The notes below the pieces were generated by a model that searched no databases, was not told where the DNA came from, and saw nothing but the letters and a program-made list of their open reading frames with translations. Of a stretch of 21,156 nt of DNA, positions 7,255 through 13,227 are shown in pieces; position 1 is the stretch's first letter, and each line of letters opens with the position of its first letter. The stretch is from contig BOAV01000040.1 in the NCBI GenBank assembly GCA_026002045.1, forward strand, positions 1 through 21,156, in the 5' to 3' direction. A program made the position numbers and the translations under genes. The stretch comes from Spirochaetia bacterium (GTDB lineage: Bacteria; Spirochaetota; Spirochaetia; Treponematales; Breznakiellaceae).

Positions 7255-7554
7255 ATGAAACTTGATGATCCCAGGGTAGCTGAAAACCTGGGCGAGCTTG
7301 CCCGGACCCTTGCGAAAACCAGGGACAGCGCCCTTATCGAATCCTTTTTACAATGCCTACTGACCCCTGCGGAAACCGCCGACATCGCCGCCCGCTGGGC
7401 CCTGGTCAAAGCTCTGGACAACAAAGTCCCCCAACGGGAGATAGCAAAAAATCTGGGCATTTCCCTCTGCAAAATCACCAGGGGCTCACGGGAACTCAAG
7501 AAGCCGGACTCGGCGTTCCAGCGGATCCTGGGTATTTTACGGGAAGGGAAGTAA
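7255..7554 (+). CDS. trpR: Trp operon repressor family protein
   Basis: The 99-residue all-helical DNA-binding protein is of the TrpR type. The helix-turn-helix region PQREIAKNLGISLCKITRGSRELK closely follows E. coli TrpR, including the signature ITRGS. R76 matches the indole-stacking R84. R47 matches R54 if the preceding turn is one residue shorter. Both tryptophan-sandwiching arginines therefore seem kept, so L-tryptophan is a likely co-repressor. The related YerC group lacks the TRGS signature. No tryptophan genes are in the window, so it must act on distant targets. The ATG has a -10 box 6 nt upstream and no ribosome site. It is convergent with the XRE regulator gene across a repeat-containing spacer. 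Confidence 0.85.
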   Translation: MKLDDPRVAENLGELARTLAKTRDSALIESFLQCLLTPAETADIAARWALVKALDNKVPQREIAKNLGISLCKITRGSRELKKPDSAFQRILGILREGK

Positions 7555-7563
7555 AAACCACCA

Positions 7564-7627
7564 AGGACATAAAGGAACGCAAAGTAAAAAATCTGCTTCT
7601 TCCTTAGTGTCCTGGCACCTCTGCGTT
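7564..7627. repeat. Imperfect inverted repeat at convergent trpR/XRE junction
   Basis: aggacataaagga (7564-7576) pairs with tccttagtgtcct (7601-7613) at 11 of 13 positions. Adjoining aacgcaaag (7577-7585) and ctctgcgtt (7619-7627) are also near inverted copies, but they are not nested. The sequence type is the ACCACxAAGGACACxAAGG dispersed repeat. It may act as a two-way terminator, but no strong T-run follows. Confidence 0.5.
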
Positions 7628-7666
7628 TACTTGGGGAGCGGTTGCATGTCCTTTGTAAGGGGCAGG

Positions 7667-8008
7667 TTATGTCTTATCCTTGCTTTTGCAATCCTCGGCG
7701 AGGGTTTCCTGTATGGTTTTTACTACGGCTTCTTCTATGCTGGCTATGCCCTGCTGTAACAGCCGTTCAAAGGCTATATTGGGTTCCTCCGGTATACTGA
7801 AAAGCTGGTGGGTTTCAATGTCAAAGGTTGCGGCGAGGCGTTCCAGCATATCGGCTGTAGGAAATGCCTTGCAGGTCTCAACCATAGCGATATAGTGGGT
7901 GGACACATCGGCTTTCTCCGCAAACTGCTCCTGGGTCAAGCCCAATCTCCGGCGGTTTTCCTTCAAATTGGCCGCCAATATTTCCCTGATATTTGCCATG
8001 CGCTTCAA
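7667..8008 (-). CDS. XRE/Cro-C1-type helix-turn-helix regulator
   Basis: The 113-residue protein has an N-terminal HTH_3 domain: IREILAANLKENRRRLGLTQEQFAEKADVSTHYIAMVETCKAFPT. The LTQEQFAEKADVS segment forms the helix-turn-helix, and LERLAATFDIETHQLF completes the five-helix fold. The remaining 40 residues are helical, perhaps for dimerisation, with no enzyme motif. The start is uncertain. TTG at 8008 has AAAAGG eight bases upstream, while ATG at 7999 (MANIREIL) is the more natural protein start but lacks a ribosome site. A minus-strand TATAAT lies at 8076-8071. The gene may regulate itself or the accessory genes that follow. The target is unknown. Confidence 0.82.
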   Translation of the reverse strand: MKRMANIREILAANLKENRRRLGLTQEQFAEKADVSTHYIAMVETCKAFPTADMLERLAATFDIETHQLFSIPEEPNIAFERLLQQGIASIEEAVVKTIQETLAEDCKSKDKT

Positions 8009-8149
8009 TAAACTTACCTTTTAGGTCATTCTATCCCCTTTTGTCTAATTGACTCATTACCGTAAATTTCATTATACTTGACTTATTCTTGCATTTCTTG
8101 AAGTATCTTGTGGTTTCTATGCCGTAATTCAGGGAATTGTGCTTCAAAG

Positions 8150-8166
8150 TGGGTCATAATGACCCA
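8150..8166. promoter_or_regulatory. 17-bp perfect palindrome, possible operator
   Basis: tgggtcat-a-atgaccca is a perfect 8+1+8 palindrome in the divergent spacer between the XRE gene (minus) and the zinc-ribbon gene (plus). Its size suits a dimeric HTH repressor, and the nearest candidate is the adjacent XRE protein. The rest of 8009-8296 shows only a minus-strand TATAAT (8071-8076) and a weak gcccct/aggggc pairing near 8180-8212. Confidence 0.4.
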
Positions 8167-8296
8167 TATATGACAAACCCGGCCCCTCTGGGCGGGTTAT
8201 CAAAAAGGGGCGAAGGGAATCCGAACAGGGGCTTATCCGTGTATGCGGTAGATATAAATTTTGACGGCGGGAAAGACCGTAAATTGGAGGCTGATC

Positions 8297-8779
8297 ATGT
8301 TTTGTTCAGGTTGTGGTAAAGAAATTCCCGAAGGGAGTAAATTTTGTCCGGGTTGTGGAAAAGCAGCGGATGGTACACCAAATGTTACAAATGTTGCTTC
8401 TGATCCAACAAAAATTCTCAAGGAAGGAGAATTCAGAAGGGTCGAAAAGATCATGGACGCTATGAGCAAGAAAAATGACGGTAAGCTTACTCTGTTTTGT
8501 GATCGTGTTGAATGGAGCGGCAGGGTTAGTGAGAACATCAAGATTGATGATATTGTTAAAGTTGTTGTTGGAGGAAACTCGGGGGGAGACCCCTCTCTTG
8601 ATATTACTGACAGCGCCGGTAAAACCCTCAAATATTTCCATCCAAGAAGCGTACTAGAAGCTCTTGGGGGGGCCAACAACGGCGTTGGCGCTCAACTAAG
8701 AACCACAATTTTTGCTAATAGTCAGGCGGATATAGATAGCTGGCGTGCTGCCATTGAAAAATTAAGGGGACGATTGTAG
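8297..8779 (+). CDS. Zinc-ribbon protein with C-terminal PH-like beta domain, unknown function
   Basis: ATG 8297 has GGAGG six bases upstream (8286-8290), which fixes the start over an earlier in-frame TTG. The product is 160 residues. C3, C6, C17 and C20 form a small zinc ribbon of the CxxCGKEIPEGSKFCPGCG type. A short linker and then a beta-rich segment follow. It reads GKLTLFCDRVEWSG...IKIDDIVKVVV and ends in SQADIDSWRAAIEKLRGRL. The strand order plus terminal helix resembles bacterial PH/GRAM-like domains. No transmembrane segment is present, so it is cytoplasmic. Such proteins are usually adaptors; no function can be assigned. It is followed by an intrinsic terminator, so it is probably transcribed alone. 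Confidence 0.72.
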   Translation: MFCSGCGKEIPEGSKFCPGCGKAADGTPNVTNVASDPTKILKEGEFRRVEKIMDAMSKKNDGKLTLFCDRVEWSGRVSENIKIDDIVKVVVGGNSGGDPSLDITDSAGKTLKYFHPRSVLEALGGANNGVGAQLRTTIFANSQADIDSWRAAIEKLRGRL

Positions 8780-8838
8780 CACTCCCTGTAAAGCGGGACG
8801 GATATGGAACAGGCGGCCATCATTCCGCTGAACAAGAG

Positions 8839-8877
8839 TTTCTGTATGTTGCTCCGGCGGCATACAGAAATATTTTT
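8839..8877 (+). terminator. Intrinsic terminator after the zinc-ribbon gene
   Basis: tttctgtatgttgc (8839-8852) pairs with gcggcatacagaaa (8857-8870) over 14 positions, two of them U-G, around a TCCG tetraloop. TATTTTT follows at 8871-8877. It lies 60 bp after the zinc-ribbon stop and 44 bp before the lipoprotein start. Confidence 0.75.
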
Positions 8878-8913
8878 AACTTCGCATTGGATATGCAAGA
8901 AAGGAAGGTTGTT

Positions 8914-9807
8914 ATGAAAAACAGAAAAATTCTGTTCGAGGTTGCCGCTATTGCGATGGCGGCAATGGTGATGGTGACGGGGTTTACCTCGTGCAGCAAG
9001 GCAAATGCCCAAGCAGGCGGCGGGAGTACGGCTGGCGGTAAAGACCCCGCGAAGGCGAGTGCTCCAAAGGTTGAGTATGCTCCCGCGAGCGATTTTTCCT
9101 ACGACCTCAACAAGGAAGGGGACGGCATTATCATCAAGGGGTATACCGGAACAAATTCCACGCTGGCCATTCCTGTGGAAATTGAAGGCTATCCGGTGAT
9201 TGAGATAGCGGAATCCGCGTTCACCAGAAAAAGAATCAAAGTTCCATTGGTCAGCGTTATCATACCGGAGAATGTCAAAACAATAGGCTACTTTGCTTTT
9301 GGTGTCCAACAAAGTCTCAGCAGCATTTCTTTTCCCGCAAGCCTGAGGGGTATTGAGGAAACGGCTTTCTCCAATACTGCTTTGCAACACGTCGATCTGA
9401 GCCATACCGGTCTCACATCCTTGGGGAGTATGGTTTTTGATGAATGCACCAGCCTACAAACGGTAAAATTGCCTGATACGCTGAAAACTATTGGCGGGGC
9501 GGCTTTTAGAGGATGCACCAGTCTACAAACGATAACACTGCCTGATACAGTGGAAATTATCGACCTGAATGCATTTGCTGGATGCTCTAAGCTCACCAGC
9601 GCCAATATACCAGCAAATATCAAAGAAATTGGTATTACCGCATTCAGGGGGTGTAGTGAATTAACGAGCCTGTCAATACCGGACACGATAATTTCGGTGA
9701 AAATAGCCTCAGACTCATCTCGTGGAGAGTCATTTTTGGGCTGCGGCAAGCTGGCCATTGCTACGCGCAAACGGCTTCAGGACTTGGGGTATACGGGGCG
9801 TTTCTAA
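8914..9807 (+). CDS. Lipoprotein with BspA/TpLRR-type leucine-rich repeats
   Basis: ATG 8914 has AAGGAAGG five bases upstream (8901-8908), which is better than the in-frame TTG at 8887. The 297-residue product begins KNRK, then a hydrophobic stretch to FTSC at 24-27. That is a relaxed spirochaetal lipobox with C27 as lipidated residue. After a Gly/Ala-rich linker come LRR_5 repeats with the phrase C-x-S-L-x-x-x-x-L-P-D-x-x-x-x-I-x-x-x-A-F: FDECTSLQTVKLPDTLKTIG, FRGCTSLQTITLPDTVEII, FAGCSKLTSANIPANIKEIG and FRGCSELTSLSIPDTI, plus more divergent ones upstream. This repeat type is found in T. pallidum TpLRR and Tannerella BspA, surface proteins involved in binding. The ligand is unknown. The repeats are near-identical in places, which favours length change by recombination. 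Confidence 0.9.
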   Translation: MKNRKILFEVAAIAMAAMVMVTGFTSCSKANAQAGGGSTAGGKDPAKASAPKVEYAPASDFSYDLNKEGDGIIIKGYTGTNSTLAIPVEIEGYPVIEIAESAFTRKRIKVPLVSVIIPENVKTIGYFAFGVQQSLSSISFPASLRGIEETAFSNTALQHVDLSHTGLTSLGSMVFDECTSLQTVKLPDTLKTIGGAAFRGCTSLQTITLPDTVEIIDLNAFAGCSKLTSANIPANIKEIGITAFRGCSELTSLSIPDTIISVKIASDSSRGESFLGCGKLAIATRKRLQDLGYTGRF

Positions 9808-9815
9808 ATAAATAA

Positions 9816-9833
9816 CCCCGCCTGCGGGCGGGG
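9816..9833 (+). terminator. GC-rich hairpin after the lipoprotein gene
   Basis: ccccgcc (9816-9822) pairs with ggcgggg (9827-9833) around a 4-nt loop, 8 bp after the stop. No clear T-run follows (ctgtccttca), so it is at best a weak or rho-assisted terminator. Confidence 0.45.
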
Positions 9834-9898
9834 GCTGTCCTTCATACGATGGACAGAATATACAATGTTCGCCAATGGGCGTAAACAAGGAGTAGATA

Positions 9899-10453
9899 AT
9901 GGCTGAATTTAAAATATTCCATTTATACTGGAAAAAATACTCATGGAATGAGGCTGTCTTAAAAAATTTTAATGACTTTGATACTGACCGTGATTTCGGT
10001 ATATATCAAATCTACGGCGATCATCCTGTTTATGGGGATGATACATTGCTTTATATTGGAAAGGCGGCCACGGAGACTTTTGCAAGAAGGATGAAAAGTC
10101 ATTATGACCTTGATGCTTGCCAGGTCGGAGAACAATTTACAAGAATACATTTTGGATATTTTTGTGAACTCGACGATATTTCTCAAAAAAATTGGGAAGA
10201 TGCAATAAGCATAGTTGAACCAATACTAATCAAATCACATATGCCCGCATTGAATGGCACGGATGTTAAGGGTTTTTTAGAGGGCCCGGATACAAACATT
10301 CTGGTATTTAACTGGGGTGACAAAGGGAAATTATCCCCGGAAGTTTCCAACTTGCGCTGTTCGGGATTTTATCATGATTGTGAAAAGTATAATTTTAAAG
10401 AACTCATTTTAAGAGATGAAGCCGGATTTAATGGGGAGCGCAATGGCGCCTGA
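9899..10453 (+). CDS. GIY-YIG nuclease-like protein
   Basis: The 184-residue protein starts at an ATG with AAGGAG six bases upstream. It has the GIY-YIG core: G34-I35-Y36, Y52-I53-G54, the arginine region ARRMKSH (62-68), E107 in IVEPILIKSH and N119 in PALNG. These are the expected catalytic positions of the fold. The 15 residues between GIY and YIG exceed the usual 10-11. The domain stands alone, with an N-terminal 30 residues and a C-terminal tail of no known type. It is not UvrC or a SLX1-type protein. It could be a restriction, repair or mobile-element enzyme. The gene is more AT-rich than its neighbours, which hints at transfer. It is convergent with the hydratase gene. Confidence 0.72.
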   Translation: MAEFKIFHLYWKKYSWNEAVLKNFNDFDTDRDFGIYQIYGDHPVYGDDTLLYIGKAATETFARRMKSHYDLDACQVGEQFTRIHFGYFCELDDISQKNWEDAISIVEPILIKSHMPALNGTDVKGFLEGPDTNILVFNWGDKGKLSPEVSNLRCSGFYHDCEKYNFKELILRDEAGFNGERNGA

Positions 10454-10521
10454 CAGAGCATTATAAATTTAAGGATTTTTAACCACAAACCTCACTAACC
10501 ACAGGGACAAAAGGCAAAATC

Positions 10522-10595
10522 AACCGCGAAGGTGAAAAAGGCGCAGAAGGAAGGAAAACACGAAACAGGGTATTCCCTTATTCGCCTTTGCGGTT
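10522..10595. repeat. Inverted repeat at convergent GIY-YIG/hydratase junction
   Basis: aaccgcgaaggtg (10522-10534) pairs with cgcctttgcggtt (10583-10595) over 13 positions, two of them G-U in RNA. The spacer contains a further agggtattccct mini-hairpin (10567-10578). The unit is of the AACCGCAAAGGCGCAAAGG dispersed-repeat type. It could end transcription from both sides. Nothing else is seen in 10454-10606. Confidence 0.5.
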
Positions 10596-10606
10596 AAATT
10601 CTTCCT

Positions 10607-12997
10607 TTACCTTTTCAAGCCGGGATTTTCCCCGGCATTATTCCGGTTAAAGTTGATGAGGCTCCCCGCAAGAACAATCTCCTTTTCCGTTGGGTTGAGT
10701 TCCGGGACTTTGAGCGAAAAGGGAACCGCCCTGCCTTCAACAATAACGTAAGCCTCCACCGTGTCCCTGCCCTCCGCCACTGCCTGCCGGATGCCGGGGA
10801 TGAACAGGTAATCGCCGTTTTTGAAGGGGGGCGTTCCCTCAAGGTTGAAGGGGAGGATGCCCCAGTTGATCAGGTTGCTGCGGTAGCGTTTGGTGGCGTA
10901 TTCATTGGCGAAGTTCGCGGCCCCCCCCAGCACCCGCTGGCAGCTCGCGGCCTGTTCACGGGCGCTGCCGTCACCGGGCTTCCGGGCGAAGATGGCCGAA
11001 CCAAGCTGAATATCCCTTGGACCGGTTTTTTTAAGGCCGTTGATGCTGTTTATCCCTTCAAGGACTGCGGCAAATTCCGGCAGATTTTCACCGGGGGCCT
11101 TTCCCGCAAGCAGCGCTTCTTCGGCAGCCCGCACCGCCTTCGCTTTAGCCACGTATTCCGGGTCCTTGCGGGAGAGGGTGTATTCGGCGAGGCCCTGGGG
11201 GTTGGAGCGGAAGGAGGAAGTCTCCCCGGAGGGGATGAGCTCATCGGTGGTGGTAACCGGGTCGGTAATAAAGGAAACGATTTTTAAGACCAGATTTTCA
11301 CCCAGGGCCTCCATGGAAGGCCAGTCGGTGATGTTGGGGCCGTAGACCAGTTCCGCCCCCTTATCCGGCTTTCCCGCGCCGTTATACACACGGGTCCGGT
11401 AGGGGCCGTCGTCGTAATGGTAGGGGATGATTTTTTCTTCAAAGCCCAATGATTCCGCAGAAGCGAGGCAGCCGCCGTTTAAGGCGGTGGCGGCGATGCT
11501 CCGGGCATCCATGAGGGCCACCGAGGCGATCTGGCCGTTCATGGGTTTACTGCCCTCACGGTTGGGGAAATTCCGGGTGGTGTGGCGGATGGAAAGGCCG
11601 TTATTGGCGGGTACGTCCCCCGCGCCGAAACAGGGGCCGCAGAAGGCGGTGCGGATCACGGTCCCGGCGGCGATAAGCTCCGCAAGGGCGCCGTTTTTGG
11701 CAAGCTCCAGCATCACCGGCTGGCTGCCGGGGTACACCGCCAGCGAAAACGCGCCGGAGGTATTGATTGCGCCGCCGGAACCGCCCACGCCCGCCGCCGC
11801 GCCGCCGGAAAGTCGCCCGGCGCCATTTGCGAGGATGGCGTTTGCAGCCATGATGTTATCGAAGGTTCCCCCGGCGCAGCCCGCGATGATCCCCTGGTCG
11901 ATGCGGATGCGGCGGGTGCCTCCTGAGCCTTCAATCTTGTCCCGCAGTTTGAGGGGCACCTTGGGGTTTTCAAGAACTTCAGCAGCGTCCTTTTCAACCT
12001 GGGCGAAGATGTCCTCCGGGTTGGCAAGGAGGGTGTCGATTTCAAACACATTGCTGGGGTGGAAAGGCAGGGCGATCATGGGCTTTATGGTGGAAAGGTC
12101 CACGTCGATGAGGCCGTCGTAATAGGCCTCTGCTTCGGGTTCAAGTTTTTGATAGGCCCCTGCCCTGCCGTGGATGGTGAGAAAATCCTTTACCGTGTCA
12201 TCGGTTTCCCATATTGAAGACCAGCAGGTGGTTTCGGTGGTCATCACATCGATCCCGGCGCGGAAGTCCATGGGGAGGGCGGCAATGCCGCTGCCCGCAA
12301 ATTCCAGGACGGCGTTTTTGGCGAAACCGTCCTTGAACACCGCGCCGATGATCGCCAGCGCCGCATCCTGGGGCCCCACTCCATTGCGGGGTTTACCGGA
12401 GAGGTGCACCAGAATCACCCTGGGGTAGGCCATGTCGTAGCTTTGCCGCAGGAGCTGTTTCACCAGCTCGCCGCCGCCCTCCCCTACCCCCATGGTTCCC
12501 AGCGCCCCGTAACGGGTGTGGCTGTCGCTCCCCAGGATCATCCTGCCGCAGCCTGCGGCTATTTCCCGGATAAAGGAATGGATCACCGCCAGGTGCGGGG
12601 GCACATAGACGCCGCCGTATTTTTTTGCCGCGGAAAGCCCAAAGAGGTGATCGTCCTCGTTGATGGTGCCGCCAACGGCGCAGAGGGAGTTGTGGCAGTT
12701 GGTCAGGTAATAGGGGATGGGAAACTGTTCCAGACCGCTCACCCTGGCGGTCTGCACGATGTTGACAAAGGTAATGTCATGGGAGGCCATGGCGTCAAAG
12801 TGAAGGGAAAGCTGCGCCGCAGTATCGCCTCCGGATTTATTGTGGGCGGCAAGAATCTTATGGGCCATGGTCCCCCGCCGGTAAAGGGCTTGAGGATTTT
12901 GCGGCAGGTTTTTCAGCGCCCCCTGATTCTCCGGGATATCCTCCACAATTTCTCTGCCCTTAAAAAGATAGACCCCGTTTTTCGCAATCCGTACCAT
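10607..12997 (-). CDS. Aconitase-superfamily hydratase (YbhJ-like)
   Basis: ATG 12997 (MVRIAKNG) has AAAGGCGG five bases upstream, so the 24 residues further up are not part of the protein. The 796-residue product has the full aconitase layout. GSDSHTRYGALGTMGVGEGG lies near 156-175. Three cluster cysteines are kept: C374 (AGCAGG), C453 and C456 (CGPC). RNFPNREG comes next, then a C-terminal swivel domain with GDGSAREQAAS and RSNLINWGILPF. The [4Fe-4S] (de)hydratase chemistry is therefore likely intact. The usual SCTNSS around the first cysteine reads GCAGGTFDN, so this is not standard AcnA/AcnB or LeuC, and the E. coli YbhJ group is the closest type I recognise. The substrate is unknown, and no TCA-cycle genes are adjacent. 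Confidence 0.86.
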   Translation of the reverse strand: MVRIAKNGVYLFKGREIVEDIPENQGALKNLPQNPQALYRRGTMAHKILAAHNKSGGDTAAQLSLHFDAMASHDITFVNIVQTARVSGLEQFPIPYYLTNCHNSLCAVGGTINEDDHLFGLSAAKKYGGVYVPPHLAVIHSFIREIAAGCGRMILGSDSHTRYGALGTMGVGEGGGELVKQLLRQSYDMAYPRVILVHLSGKPRNGVGPQDAALAIIGAVFKDGFAKNAVLEFAGSGIAALPMDFRAGIDVMTTETTCWSSIWETDDTVKDFLTIHGRAGAYQKLEPEAEAYYDGLIDVDLSTIKPMIALPFHPSNVFEIDTLLANPEDIFAQVEKDAAEVLENPKVPLKLRDKIEGSGGTRRIRIDQGIIAGCAGGTFDNIMAANAILANGAGRLSGGAAAGVGGSGGAINTSGAFSLAVYPGSQPVMLELAKNGALAELIAAGTVIRTAFCGPCFGAGDVPANNGLSIRHTTRNFPNREGSKPMNGQIASVALMDARSIAATALNGGCLASAESLGFEEKIIPYHYDDGPYRTRVYNGAGKPDKGAELVYGPNITDWPSMEALGENLVLKIVSFITDPVTTTDELIPSGETSSFRSNPQGLAEYTLSRKDPEYVAKAKAVRAAEEALLAGKAPGENLPEFAAVLEGINSINGLKKTGPRDIQLGSAIFARKPGDGSAREQAASCQRVLGGAANFANEYATKRYRSNLINWGILPFNLEGTPPFKNGDYLFIPGIRQAVAEGRDTVEAYVIVEGRAVPFSLKVPELNPTEKEIVLAGSLINFNRNNAGENPGLKR

Positions 12998-13018
12998 AAA
13001 AACCGCCTTTATATAGAT

Positions 13019-13047
13019 AATGTAAATAAAATACCGCAATACGTCAA
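13019..13047 (-). promoter_or_regulatory. Candidate promoter of the hydratase gene
   Basis: On the minus strand TTGACG (13047-13042) and TACATT (13024-13019) are 17 bp apart. The start would be near 13012, giving a short leader with AAAGGCGG before ATG 12997. The first hairpin of the array lies 13 bp upstream of the -35, outside the predicted transcript. Confidence 0.55.
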
Positions 13048-13060
13048 ATTTCACAATAGA

Positions 13061-13090
13061 GTTGTTCAATAACTTCAGTTATTGAACAAC
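13061..13090. repeat. Hairpin 1 of three: perfect 13-bp inverted repeat
   Basis: gttgttcaataac (13061-13073) and gttattgaacaac (13078-13090) pair perfectly around ttca. The arm shares 10 of 12 positions with hairpin 3, and both differences are matched by complementary changes in the other arm. Confidence 0.85.
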
Positions 13091-13104
13091 AACCATTAAA
13101 AAAC

Positions 13105-13125
13105 GCAAAATACGGAGTATTTTGC
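13105..13125. repeat. Hairpin 2 of three: perfect 9-bp inverted repeat
   Basis: gcaaaatac (13105-13113) and gtattttgc (13117-13125) flank a gga loop. Its sequence is unrelated to hairpins 1 and 3, between which it lies. Confidence 0.8.
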
Positions 13126-13127
13126 AA

Positions 13128-13164
13128 GACTTGTTTAAGAACCAACCGGGTTCTTAAACAAGTC
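13128..13164. repeat. Hairpin 3 of three: perfect 16-bp inverted repeat
   Basis: gacttgtttaagaacc (13128-13143) and ggttcttaaacaagtc (13149-13164) pair perfectly around a 5-nt loop. It starts two bases after hairpin 2. No T-run follows on either strand, so it is not a classical terminator. Confidence 0.85.
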
Positions 13165-13213
13165 CAATAAGCCCCCGGAAGAATTGTGATCTCTGTAGTT
13201 AAAATTTTTCTCG

Positions 13214-13219
13214 TATGCT
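13214..13219 (+). promoter_or_regulatory. Possible -10 box of the DUF4954 gene
   Basis: TATGCT lies 8 nt before the ATG at 13228. There is no convincing -35 and no Shine-Dalgarno, so a leaderless or nearly leaderless message is possible. The evidence is weak. Confidence 0.3.
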
Positions 13220-13227
13220 ACATTTAA

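Noticed and set aside
8137..8319. A 60-codon frame before the zinc-ribbon gene
   Set aside because: It spans the palindrome and spacer, overlaps the real start, and has no recognisable motif.
12998..13069. N-terminal extension of the hydratase (24 codons)
   Set aside because: It covers the predicted promoter and AT-rich leader. AAAGGCGG directly before ATG 12997 marks the real start.
11427..13072. Long plus-strand open frames (231 and 222 codons) opposite the hydratase
   Set aside because: These are shadows of the strongly supported aconitase-family gene, with no ribosome sites or family motifs.
13061..13164. CRISPR array or classical terminator
   Set aside because: The repeats are palindromes of different size with no spacers, and no T-run follows any stem.
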